Shown: one piece after another, positions 50,017-60,479 of the stretch
Layout: each line of letters opens with the position of its first letter
Position numbering within the stretch: the stretch's first letter is position 1
NCBI RefSeq assembly: GCF_033568475.1
Contig: NC_133122.1
Location: forward strand, 138,763,402 to 138,827,401
Direction of reading: 5' to 3'
DNA length: 64,000 bases
Source: Henckelia pumila
Taxonomy: Eukaryota; Streptophyta; Magnoliopsida; Lamiales; Gesneriaceae
The notes under the pieces: model-generated
What the model saw: only the letters and a program-made list of their open reading frames with translations
What the model was told of the DNA's origin: nothing
The model's database searches: none
Program-made: the position numbers and the translations under genes

Positions 50017-51339
50017 TGTAGTAGCCCATACCCTAATTGAGTAAATAAAGGATTAATGCTAACTAAATAAATTGGGTATCGGACGGATCGGAAGCTCCGA
50101 AGGCACGATTGGAAGCTCCGATCAGGATCGGATGCTCCGATGAGCGATCGGAGGCACAGATAATATTACGTCATCCATGACGTGTGGTTGGATCGGAAGC
50201 TCCAATCACCCCTATCCGCAGACAACAAGTGATATTTTGACACGTGGCAGATCAGGATCTTCGGAAGCTCCGATGGCAGGATCGATCGTTCCGATCGAGG
50301 TTCGGAAGTTCCGATCGAGGATCGGAGGCTCCGATCGTTGTCTATAAATAGAAGGCCGAGAATTCACTTTCAATTGCCAATTCCGGATTTCCTCTCTACT
50401 CTAGTCGTATTCGAGTTGTTCTAGCCTTCCTAGGCTTAACCCGGGAGTCGTCGAGGCGTTCGATAGTCGTAGCGGAGTTGTGCCCAAGTTCTGGAGGCAT
50501 CGACATCAAAGGGCTAACGACGGACGAAGGTATAGCTTTTGCTTCCTATAAATATTTAGGAGTATGCAATAGCTTAGTTAAGGCTTTTAGAGCACTTTAA
50601 TGATAGTAGTATCATTTGGCAGTGTAGTGCAGACTATAGGCGTGGACCTAGAGTTGGTAGAGCTTGCACTGATTTGAGGTACGAAAGTACTGTTCGAGAT
50701 ATCCTGACTGAGTATGCATGTATTATGTGACTGCATGGTTTATATGTCATTGATTTATGCTGCATTCATTTGCATATTGAGCTATCTCCTTCGAGATGTC
50801 TATTAGTAGGGTTGTACCCTATCCTGTTAGTGGATGGACTTCCATGGCTTTGGGTCCGGTAAATCCACTGGTATTATGGTATGGGAGCCACATCCTGAAG
50901 CGACGGCACAGCGTGCTACATACGAGGGTCCGGTCTGTCTCTGTTATCTGATCCTTGACCTCGAGTTTATAGGGAGTTCACTTTGCATGCATGTATACTC
51001 ATACTCTCGTACTGAGCGTATTATGCTCACGGCTCGTACTCTGTGTTTCTGGACACCCTATTCCATGGGGCAGGTTTGCGATTGGACGAGGCGGGTGGAT
51101 CCAAGAGGGGCTAGGCAGTGGTTGGCCAGCTGGAGCTTCGCCTATGTTTTATTCTGTTGTTATTTGGATTAATACAGCTGTTCGATATTGGTTGTATATT
51201 ATTTGGGTATTTACAGATTCCTTGCCTTGGGATTGTATATTGTTTATGGTTTCCGCAGTTTATTCTGATATCCGTTTAATTAAGTTAATTGCATGCCTAA
51301 GTTCTGTATTAGTAGGTGATCCAGGTAAGGGTCACTACA
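50017..51339 (+). repeat. 5' LTR of G2
   Basis: 1323 bp. A palindromic U3 array (50087-50336) lies just upstream of a TATA box (CTATAAATAG, 50342-50351). An open frame inside the LTR (50834-51172, repeated at 56803) is not recognised as a gene. Confidence 0.92.
50087..50336 (+). promoter_or_regulatory. U3 array of GATCGGAAGCTCCGATC-type palindromes
   Basis: About nine degenerate units lie between the LTR start and the TATA box, matching GATCGGAAGCTCCGATC or close variants. ACGTCATCCATGACGT (50168-50183, inverted TGACG words) and CACGTGGC (50241-50248, G-box/ABRE core) lie between units. The 3' LTR version (56038-56306) has about ten units. A transcription-factor-binding role is inferred. Confidence 0.75.
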
Positions 51340-51343
51340 TTTA

Positions 51344-51355
51344 TGGTATCAGAGC
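51344..51355 (+). other. Primer-binding site of G2
   Basis: TGGTATCAGAGC lies 4 bases after the LTR end. Confidence 0.88.
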
Positions 51356-51415
51356 ATGCAAAGTATTCTTGGGATTTAGATTCTACATAAGATAACCGTT
51401 AGGTTAATTTTGTAG

Positions 51416-54400
51416 ATGGCAGATCGTGACGACCAGAGTTCTCATGGCAGTATTGGTGGGCGTTGGGGTGATGCCGACCGGGAGCCTCGTCAGGAACGCC
51501 GCCATCGTCATCGAGATAAGGACCGTTTCAGTGTACGTCGATTCTTGCAGATGGGGCCTAAGCCCTTGGTTGGAGGTAAGTCTCCGGAGGATGCGGAGAA
51601 CTGGTTAGACCGCATGGAGACGACTTTTCAGACTTTCCAATGCACCGAGGAGCTGAAGATGGAGACCCTTGGTTATCTTCTGGATGGACGTGCACGCAGG
51701 TGGTGGAGGTTTACTTCTGCACCTTTTGTTGCGGCGAGAGGAGTGGCCACCTGGGCCGAGTTCCGCACAGCTTTTCAGAAGCTGTATTTTCCTCCTGCAC
51801 TCCGTCAGTCGAAGGCGGGTGAGCTACTGAGTCTGCGACAGGGAGCCATGTCTATTAATGAGTATCAGCAGAAGTTCTTTGATCTGCTATCCTATTGCCC
51901 CGAGATTGCCGACAGCTCCGAGATGAAGTATAATCTATTCCTTCAAGGCCTTAACCCTGAGATCCATGACCGTGTGGCGGTTGGTGACGACATGTCCTAC
52001 GAGGTTTTGGTGAGCCGTTGTCACCAGGCGGAGGACAGCATTCGACGAAACAGGTCTTTCTCTTAGTCGAGACCTGCTAGTTATTTGGGTCCCTTTGCCC
52101 AATCTTTCAAGAAGTCTGGATCTACTTCTTCTTTCTCTGGCTCTGCTGGTATTGTCCGTTTCGGAAAGAAGGACAAATGTGATCACTGTCGGAAGAACCA
52201 TCCATCCGACAAGTGCCGTAGAGCTTCTGGAGCTTGTTTCCGTTGTGGAGAGACTGGTCATATCCGAAGGGATTGTTCACTATCTAGGGGAGGCGGTTCT
52301 GGTTTTGGTTCAGGATCTGGTTCTCAAGCCACCATTCAGCAGAGGTCGCAGGGACAGCCTGCTGGGAGTTCTCATTTGAGGCCACGAGCTTCTGGCCAGG
52401 TGTTTGCCTTGAGGCATGATCAGGCAGTGGAGGAGAATGAGAAAGTCATTGCAGGTACATTTTTGCTTTATGGTATACCTGCTCTTGTACTTATTGACAC
52501 TGGTGCATCTCATTCCTTCATTTCTGTACGTTTTGTTAAGAGGCATAAGTTACTATGCATTGCACTAGACGTAGTGATGTCTGTTTCTACTCCGACAGGC
52601 CAATCTGCTTTGGCTAAGCGTCTAGTGATGGGTTGCCCTTTAGAGTTCGAGGGGAACATTCTGTTAGCGAATCTCATGGTTCTTGCGATGGACGACTTTG
52701 ATTGCATTCTAGAAATAGATATGTTGACTACCTATCGAGCTTCAGTGTACTGCTACCAGAGATTAGTACGCTTTCATCCGGAGGGGAGTGAGAGCTGGTT
52801 TTTCTATGGTGAGGGAGCGCGACCCCCGATGCCACTGGTATCTGCTTTGAGAGCCTATCGAGCTCTAGAGTCTGGCGGGGAAGGCTACCTTATATATGCA
52901 GTTGATTTGTCCGCTGAGAGTATTGGAATAGAGAGTATTCCTGTTGTGGATGAATTTCCAGATGTATTTCCTGATGAGATTTCGAGTTTTCCTCCTGTTA
53001 GGGAAGTCGAGTTTTGCATAGAGTTGATGCTGGGTACTTCGCCTATTTCTCGAGCATCGTATCGTCTGGCTTCGTCAGAGATGCGTGAGTTGAAGAATCA
53101 GCTACAAGATCTTTTGGACAAGGGGTACATTCGTCCTAGTGTATCTCCTTGGGGAGCTCCTGTTCTCTTTGTAAAGAAGAAGGATGGGTCGATGCGACTG
53201 TGCATTGACTATCGGTAGCTAAATTGAGTCACAGTGAAGAATAAGTATCATTTGCCTCGTATTGATGACTTGTTCGATCAGCTGCAGGGTACTTCGGTTT
53301 ACTCCAAGATTGACTTGAGATCTGGGTATCATCAGTTGAGAGTCCGAGATCAGGATATAGCCAAGATTGCATTCCGTACTCGCTATGGGCATTACGAGTT
53401 TCTAGTGATGCCATTTGGTTTGACTAATGCGCCGGCTATATTCATGAACTTGATGAACCGTGTCTTCAGGGAGTATTTGGACAAGTTTGTCGTGGTCTTC
53501 ATTGACGACATCTTGGTGTATTCGCATAATACGGAAGAGCATGTTTCTCACTTGCGGTTGGTACTGCAGACTCTTCGAGATGAGCAGTTATACGCCAAGC
53601 TGAGCAAGTGTGAGTTCTGGATGGATCGAGTGGTCTTTCTTGGCCATATCATATCCAAGGAGGGGATTTCTGTTGATCCAAGCAAGATTGAGGTGGTGCT
53701 TAATTGGTCGCGTCCGACGACAGTTGCTGAGATCCGTAGTTTTCTGGGTCTAGCAGGATATTATCGTCGCTTCATTTTGAATTTCTCTCAACTAGCTCGA
53801 CCTTTGACGCAGCTTACCCGCAAGGGTGTTGATTTCGAGTGGTCCTCCGAGTGTGAGGAGAACTTCTGTGAGCTTCGACGACGGTTGACTTCTGCGCCGG
53901 TGTTGGCATTACCGTCAGGATCTGGAGGGTATGTGGTATACACTAATGCTTCTCTTCAGGGGTTAGGTTGTGTCCTGACTCAGAATGGGCATGTGATTGA
54001 ATACGCTTCTAGACAGCTGAAGCTTCACGAGGACAACTACCCAGTCCATGATTTGGAATTGGCAGCCATTGTGTTCGCTTTGAATATCTGGCGTCATTAT
54101 ATGTATGGCGAGAAATTTGAGATCTTCACCGACCATAAGAGTCTCAAGTATTTGTTCACTCAGGCGGAATTGAACATGAGGCAGAGACGTTGGATGAACT
54201 TGCTTAAGGACTATGATTGCGAGATTAAGTACCATCCGGGAGCTGCTAATCTCACCGCTGATGCTTTGAGTCGCAAGGTGCGACTATCCGCACTTCAGAC
54301 TTGTTCGATGTCTAGTGCGATCAGTGACTGTTGTACTTCAGGATATACTTTCAAGCATAAGAAAGGTATGCAGGGTATCCAGATGTTTGTGATATTATCT

Positions 54401-55834
54401 GAGCCAGCTTTGTATTTGCGGATTCGAGATGCTCAGATGTCTGATTCGAAGACCTAGCATTTAGCTCATATAGCTAACGAGGGTAGCTCGTCTCGATTTC
54501 ATTATCAGTCAGATGGCTTTCTGTGTTTTTCTGGTAGGCTTGTGATTCCGCAGGATGTAGAGTTGCGAGAGGAGATTTTGTCTCAGGCGCATCACACTAA
54601 GTTGAGTATTCATCCTGGGAGCAACAAGATGTACAAGGATCTACGTACTCGTTTCTGGTGGAAGGGAATGAAATGCAGTGTTTATCAGTTTGTTTCGAGA
54701 TGTTTGGTGTGTCAACAGGTCAAGGCAGAGCACCGACAACCTGGAGGATTGCTTCACAGTCTGCCTATTCCTGAATGGAAATGGGAGTTTATCACAATGG
54801 ACTTTGTGACCCATTTGCCGGTATCCCCGAGGAACTGTGATGCTATCTGGGTTGTGATGGACCGACTCACCAAGTCAGCGCATTTCATTGCCTATAGCCA
54901 GGAGTACAATGTGAATTGTATGGCTCGGTTGTACATTCAGGAGATCGTTCGACTTCATGGAGTGCCTGTGAGCATTGTCAGCGATCGGGACCCCAGGTTT
55001 ACTTCTAGATTCTGGGGGAGTGTTCAGCGTGCAATGGGTACTACTCTCAGTTTGAGTACTGCCTATCATCCGGAGACTGATGGTCAGTCAGAGCGCACTA
55101 TCCATACTTTGGAGGATATGCTTAGAGCGTGCGTCATGGATTTTGGTTCAGCCTGGCAGGATTATTTGCCATTGATTGAGTTCGCGTACAACAACAGCTA
55201 TCATACTAGCATTGGGATGGAACCTTTTGAGGCGTTGTACGGACGACGTTGTCGTACTCCACTCTTCTGGGAATAAGTGGGGGAGAGACAGGCTGAGGGA
55301 CCGAAGTTTATTCAGCAGGCGGTAGACATTGTTGATCAGATCAAGAAACGGATTAAGACTGCACAGGATCGTCAGGCCAGCTATGCTAACACTAAGCGTA
55401 GGCCTTTGCAGTTCGATGTCGGGGGGAAAGTGTTTCTGAGAGTGTCACCTTTCCGCAAAATTCTCAGATTTGGCCTTAAGGGCAAGTTGTCTCCTAGGTT
55501 TATCGGTCCGTTTGAGATCTTGGAGAGCATTGGCGATTTGGCTTATCGACTAGCTTTGCCACCGTATTTTTCCAGTATTCACGACGTGTTCCACGTATCT
55601 CTGTTGCGACGATATGTGGTGGATGAGTCTCATATTCTGCAGCGATCTGAGGTTCAGGTGAGCAAGGATTTGACCTATGTTGAGAGACCTATTCGTATCC
55701 TAAATTATAAGGATAAGGTTTTGCGGAACAAAGTCATTCCTTTGGTTTTAGTTCAGTGGCAGCGCCGAGGCGCTGAAGAAGCTACTTGGGAGCTTGAGGA
55801 CAGGATGCGTGAAGACCATCCTGAGTTGTTTTGA
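51416..55834 (+). pseudogene. G2 gag-pol polyprotein with five in-frame stops
   Basis: One frame of 1473 codons starts MADRDDQSSHGSIGG. Gag core: NWLDRMETTFQTF, RARRWWRF, SINEYQQKFFDLLSYCPE. Nucleocapsid knuckle: [14 protein letters not shown]. Protease: [27 protein letters not shown] and active site FIDDILVYS. RNase [11 protein letters not shown], where the usual first Asp of YTDAS is Asn, and [11 protein letters not shown]. Integrase: zinc finger [10 protein letters not shown]...CLVCQQVK, core [20 protein letters not shown] and [12 protein letters not shown] chromo-like end (VIPLVLVQWQRRGAEEATWE) closes it. Stops are TAG 52064, TAG 53216, TGA 53225, TAG 54455 and TAA 55274. There are no frameshifts. 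Confidence 0.92.
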
Positions 55835-55954
55835 TTTCATTCTTAAGTTGCATTCAGTTGCAAACTCTGTAAACGTTTGATTTGAATAAAGAATGTTTTT
55901 GATTTCTGTATTACATTCAGTACTTAAGATCTGATTTTGAGGATGAAATATCTT

Positions 55955-55967
55955 AAGTGGGGGAGAA
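55955..55967 (+). other. Polypurine tract of G2
   Basis: AAGTGGGGGAGAA lies directly before the 3' LTR. Confidence 0.85.
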
Positions 55968-57307
55968 TGTAGTAGCCCGTACCCTAATTGAGTAATTAAA
56001 GGATTAATGCTAACTAAATAAATTGGGTATCGGACGGATCGGAAGCTCCGAAGGCACGATCAAAAGCTCCGATCAGGATCGGAAGCTCCGATGAGCGATC
56101 GGAGGTACCGATAATATTACGACATCCATGACATGTGGTTGGATCGGAAGCTCCGATCAGGATCGGAAGCTCCGATCACCCCTATCCGAAGCAACAAGTG
56201 ATATTTTGACACGTGGCAGATCAGGATCTTCGGAAGCTCCGATGGCAGGATCGGACATTCCGATCGAGGTTCGGAAGTTCCGATCGAGGATCGGAGGCTC
56301 CGATCGTTGTCTATAAATAGAAGGCCGAGAATTCACTTTCAATTGCCTATTCCGGATTTCCTCTCTACTCTAGTTGTATTCGAGTTGTTCTAGCCTTTCT
56401 AGGCTTAACCCGGGAGTCGTCGAGGCGTTCAATAGTCGTAGCGAAGTTGTGCCCAAGTTCTGGAGGCATCGACATCAAAGGGCTAACGACGGACGAAGGT
56501 ATAGCTTTTTCTTCCTATAAATAATCAGGAGTATGCAATAGCTTAGTTAAGGCTTTTAGAGCACTTTAATGATAGTAGTATCATTTGGCAGTGTAGAGCA
56601 GACTATAGGCATGGACCTAGAGTTGGTAGAGCTTGCACTGATTTGAGGTACGAAAGTACTGTTCGAGATATCCTGACTGAGTATGCATGTATTATGTGAC
56701 TGCATGATTTATATGTCATTGATTTATGCTGCATTCATTTGCATATTGAGATATCTCCTTCGAGATGTCTATTAGTAGGGTTGTACCCTATCCTGTTAGT
56801 GGATGGACTTCCATGGCTTTGAGTCCGGTAAATCCACTGGTATTATGGTATGGGAGCCACCTCCTGAAGCGACGGCACAGCATGCTACATACCAGGGCCC
56901 GGTCTGTCTCTGTTATCTGATCCTTGACCTCGAGTTTATAGGGAGTTCACTTTGGATGCATGTATACTCATACTCTCGTACTGAGCGTATTATGCTCACG
57001 TCTCGTACTCTGTGTTTTTGGACACCCTATTCCATGGGGCAGGTTGCGATTGGACGAGGCGGGTGGATCCAAGAGGGGCTAGGCAGTGGTTGGCCAGCTG
57101 GAGCTTCGCCTATGTTTTATTCTGTTGTTATTTGGATTAATACAGCTGTTCGATATTGGTTGTATATTATTTGGGTATTTACAGATTTCTTGCCTTGGGA
57201 TTATATATTGTTTATGGTTTTCGCAGTTTATTCTGATATCCGTTTAATTAAGTTAATTGCATGCCTAAGTTCTGTATTAGTAGGTGATCCAGGTAAGGGT
57301 CACTACA
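55968..57307 (+). repeat. 3' LTR of G2
   Basis: 1340 bp. One extra palindromic U3 unit compared with the 5' LTR (near 56160-56177), and the TGACG pair is mutated here. TATA box at 56311-56320. Confidence 0.92.
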
Positions 57308-57312
57308 GTATG

Positions 57313-57367
57313 ATTGTGAACAAACTAGATGGAAGGTCTAGCCCTCATGTGCGAGTGGGCCGGGAGA
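57313..57367 (+). other. Last internal bases of C2 with polypurine tract
   Basis: This is C2 sequence between the G2 target duplication and the 3' LTR. GTGGGCCGGGAGA directly before the LTR is a degraded polypurine tract. Confidence 0.6.
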
Positions 57368-57775
57368 TGTAAGAAATATAAACAGGTCTCCCATGAGGGA
57401 TGACCCGAACCGACCCAAATGCATTCAAGTATTTCATATTTGAATAAATGGAGGGAGTGGTTAATTTTAAATTAATAACCTCAAACTTTCATTATACATA
57501 CATGTATCACAATTCATTTGGATGTATTATTAGGTTGGTAGAGACTTCCATATTTCATATATTGCAATCAATATCATACCACTTTGATTAAGCATTTGGA
57601 TTGTGAACTCGATTTCTTTCCGTTCGTGATCGGTATCGGACCATTGCATTGTTATTTTCGTCGGAAGAAAGGTTGGTAAATTCAACTACGTTAACGATCC
57701 TGTTTTGAATTAAGTGTTATTCGATTCGAGATATTTGAGTTTGACTCGAAAGATTCGAGTTTAAATTTTCCGTCA
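57368..57775 (+). repeat. 3' LTR of C2
   Basis: 408 bp, same termini as the 5' LTR. It is followed by the GCTCT duplication. Confidence 0.88.
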
Positions 57776-57858
57776 GCTCTGTTCGTCACCGAAACAAGAA
57801 CATAATTAATTAGATTAATATTAAATTATTTCAAATATAAAAATATTTGAATGAATTG

Positions 57859-60459
57859 TGTAAGGCCCGAAAATATTAAATTATTAATTATGAGATTTGA
57901 GAATTAAATTCCATATTATAGGCTAATATTGATTTGAGAAGCTAAGAAAATTATAGAATTAATTTCCGAGTCGCGAATATTTAATTTGAGAATTTATGGA
58001 TTTTGAGAATTAAATTCCGAGAATTCTTAAATTAAAAGAATAAATATTCGAATCGAATATTTATGGAATTTGAAATTAAATTCCACGTTTTGGAAATTAA
58101 TATGATTGATTTTGACGATGCAAATCGATCAGAGACTGAATTGGAATTATCGACGTTTTGAGGACTAAAGTGCAAAAGGCCGGGATTATATAATTAATCC
58201 AAATTTATTTAATTTTAATTCGAGTATATTTAATTTGAGAATATTTAGAGTTTCGATTTAAATTCTAATATTCTTAAATTATTTTGGATTGAAATTGAAT
58301 TAAAAAGACGGCCGAGTACTGAATTGCAATTAATGAAGACTTGAGGACTATATTGCAATTTCTAAATACGTATCCGAGTTTTATGTGAAATGAGCAGCCA
58401 TGATACGTGTATTCATATTATTAAGAGTCAGAAAGTTGGCGATTTTATGAACAAAGAGCTGGAGCCGAAACCTCTTTCATTTTCTTTGATTTCGATTTCT
58501 TCAAATCGCCGTAACTTTTGATCCGCTCGTCCGATTTCAATTCCGAAAGATGTTCTGGAATCCTTGCAACGAGGCCTTCGATTTGATGTAAGGTTTATGA
58601 TGTCTTGAATAGGTTTTGAAATTCGAATATGGACAGAGATCAGAACGTGATTTTAGTTTTGATGTTCATACATGTTTATTCATCCGATATTGAAACCGAC
58701 TTGATGATTTGATGTTGAATGAACTTAAGCATGAATTCCAGCATGTATATTACGAATTCTAGCTGCTGGTGTAATGAGTTGAGTGCTGTTCTTGAATTGA
58801 ATAGCCGAATGCTTTGGATTAAAGTTATATTCGAAGTCGATATTTTGTCGGTTACCGATTTTCAGTCGTTATGCCGTCGATTGATGTTTTGAAACCGTTT
58901 TTGATAGTCTACGATTGAGCCAATGATCTGAAGATCATATACTGATTTTGTTAGATGATAATCTGTACATTTCAAACATGTTACGAGCTCAATCAACTCA
59001 AGAGGTCGGATTGTGAACCGAGGAAGTTTGCTTGCGGTTTGAATGAGTTGTTTGATAATAGATTGATGTTTTGATAGCCGATAATTGAACCGAGATGTTC
59101 ATTGAGATGTTGCTGATGTTGTAGCATCTTTATTCTTCAATTTCAGATTATTTTGAAGTCTATTGACTCGAGAACCTGGACTTCGTTGAAAGAAGAAAAG
59201 AAGAAGGTTTGAAATGATGTTTCTTGACGATTGATTGATGATTCTGAATCGAGTTTGAAAGGAATGAATAGAACGAAATTTGATATGATTGTTTTGATGC
59301 TATGTTTCAGATTTGAAGCGTTCAAAACAGACAAAATACGAAGGTATAATGACGACATCAAGAGTCAGGAATTTTGAAACTCAAGAACGATTATTCTTGA
59401 GTTGTTCCGCCAAAATCACATACGTATTTATTGCTTTGATTTGATTTTGATGTTGTCGATCCATCACAGGTAGTGAATCTTTGATTTTGAGTCGATATGA
59501 GTTTGATACGACGATGATATGAATTGATTCTATGCCAAGGTCGGAGGGTGACCTTATTTTCTAGCCCAGAATGGCTACGATAGATGGATATCCATGTCAA
59601 GATCGGATACGAATCTTGATGGCAACGATGTTTTTATGAATCAATTCTTAATCGACATAAGTGTTAGTTATTCTATTTGTTGAGTCGAGTTGAAATAGAG
59701 TCGATATGATTTATTTAACGCTTTATATATGTTGCTTATACTGAGATTGTTTTCTCACCGGAGTTTATCCGGCTGTTGTTTTGTTTTGTATGTGTGCATC
59801 ACAATAGGTGGGGCAGGAGCTAGTCTGAGATAATATGGACAGCTCAGGAGTGAGACTTAGCAAGTGTGGACTCGGGTTTTAAGAGAAAGAATGGTAGTTT
59901 GATAGCCTTGATTTTGATATGAAACTTGAGATTTAGAAGCTCACATGTGAAGATTTAGTGTAGCTTATTGTTTCATGCCTCTATGCTATCTATTTGATGT
60001 AATAATCTTAAGATTTGATGCTTGAGCATGGCTATATGTATATATGCATGTTCTGAGATATTATAACATGCTTATGATCGATTTGTATTGAAGATTCTTG
60101 CCATTGTTCTAAGTTTTGACAGCAAAGTGTGTTCTGAACTTTTTCTGGAAATCATGCTCGCTCGATGGCGATTTTTGTCGGATCGAGCGAGGCTTGTTGT
60201 TTTGGGCAGAAACGAGAAAAATTCATGCTCGCTCGATCGACGATTTTTTCCGGATCGAGCGAGGCTTTGGTGTGCAGACCCGAGAGTATTAATTCATAGC
60301 TCGCTCGATCGGCTAACTTTGCCGGATCGAGCGAGGCTCTGGAAAGTTTTAAAAAAAATTTTTTTTTTAGCTCTTGGTTTGCATTATTTTTTATTGTTGA
60401 TTAATTGTTTTATTAATCATTAATTACCCTAAGACGAGATTAGTAACCCGAGGTCCTCA
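57859..60459 (+). repeat. 5' LTR of G3
   Basis: 2601 bp. It shares with the G1 LTR an AATTTGAGAATATTTAGAG block near 58226, the CTCACCGGAG/CCGGCTGTTG stem near 59752 with GTGTGCATCACAATAGGTGG, and hairpins near the end. Confidence 0.8.
60156..60337 (+). repeat. Three successive GCTCGCTCGAT hairpins in G3 LTR
   Basis: Arms 60156-60166/60182-60191, 60227-60237/60254-60263 and 60299-60312/60322-60337 pair as GCTCGCTCGAT with ATCGAGCGAG. The cluster ends about 120 bp before the LTR end. Confidence 0.85.
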
Positions 60460-60466
60460 CAACAGG

Positions 60467-60478
60467 TGGTATCAGAGA
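60467..60478 (+). other. Primer-binding site of G3
   Basis: TGGTATCAGAGA follows CAACAGG after the LTR end. One mismatch to the initiator tRNA-Met complement. Confidence 0.75.
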
Positions 60479-60479
60479 G

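Larger units (their letters stand above)
50017..57307 (+). mobile_element. Gypsy (chromovirus-like) retrotransposon G2, nested in C2
   Basis: LTRs 50017-51339 and 55968-57307 run TGTAGTAGCCC...GTCACTACA. They are flanked by an exact GTATG duplication (50012-50016 and 57308-57312). gag and pol share one frame across the whole interior. Domain order (protease, RT, RNase H, integrase, chromo-like tail) is that of plant Ty3/gypsy chromoviruses such as Del/Tekay. The LTR pair is very similar apart from changes in the U3 array. Confidence 0.93.
36832..57775 (+). mobile_element. Copia retrotransposon C2, split by two nested gypsy elements
   Basis: LTRs at 36832-37228 and 57368-57775 start TGTAAGAAATATAAAC and end TTTTCCGTCA. 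An exact GCTCT duplication (36827-36831 and 57776-57780) frames the whole 20.9 kb. G1 splits the reverse transcriptase and G2 lies just before the 3' LTR. Removing G1 rejoins the reading frame at MYAMM/CSRPDICYVVGM. gag and the first part of pol are missing, so C2 was already deleted internally. Confidence 0.9.

Noticed and set aside
50834-51395. ORFs in the G2 LTR, repeated at 56803-57372
   Set aside because: They lie wholly within the LTR and differ between the two copies by frame-changing indels, so they are not a conserved gene.
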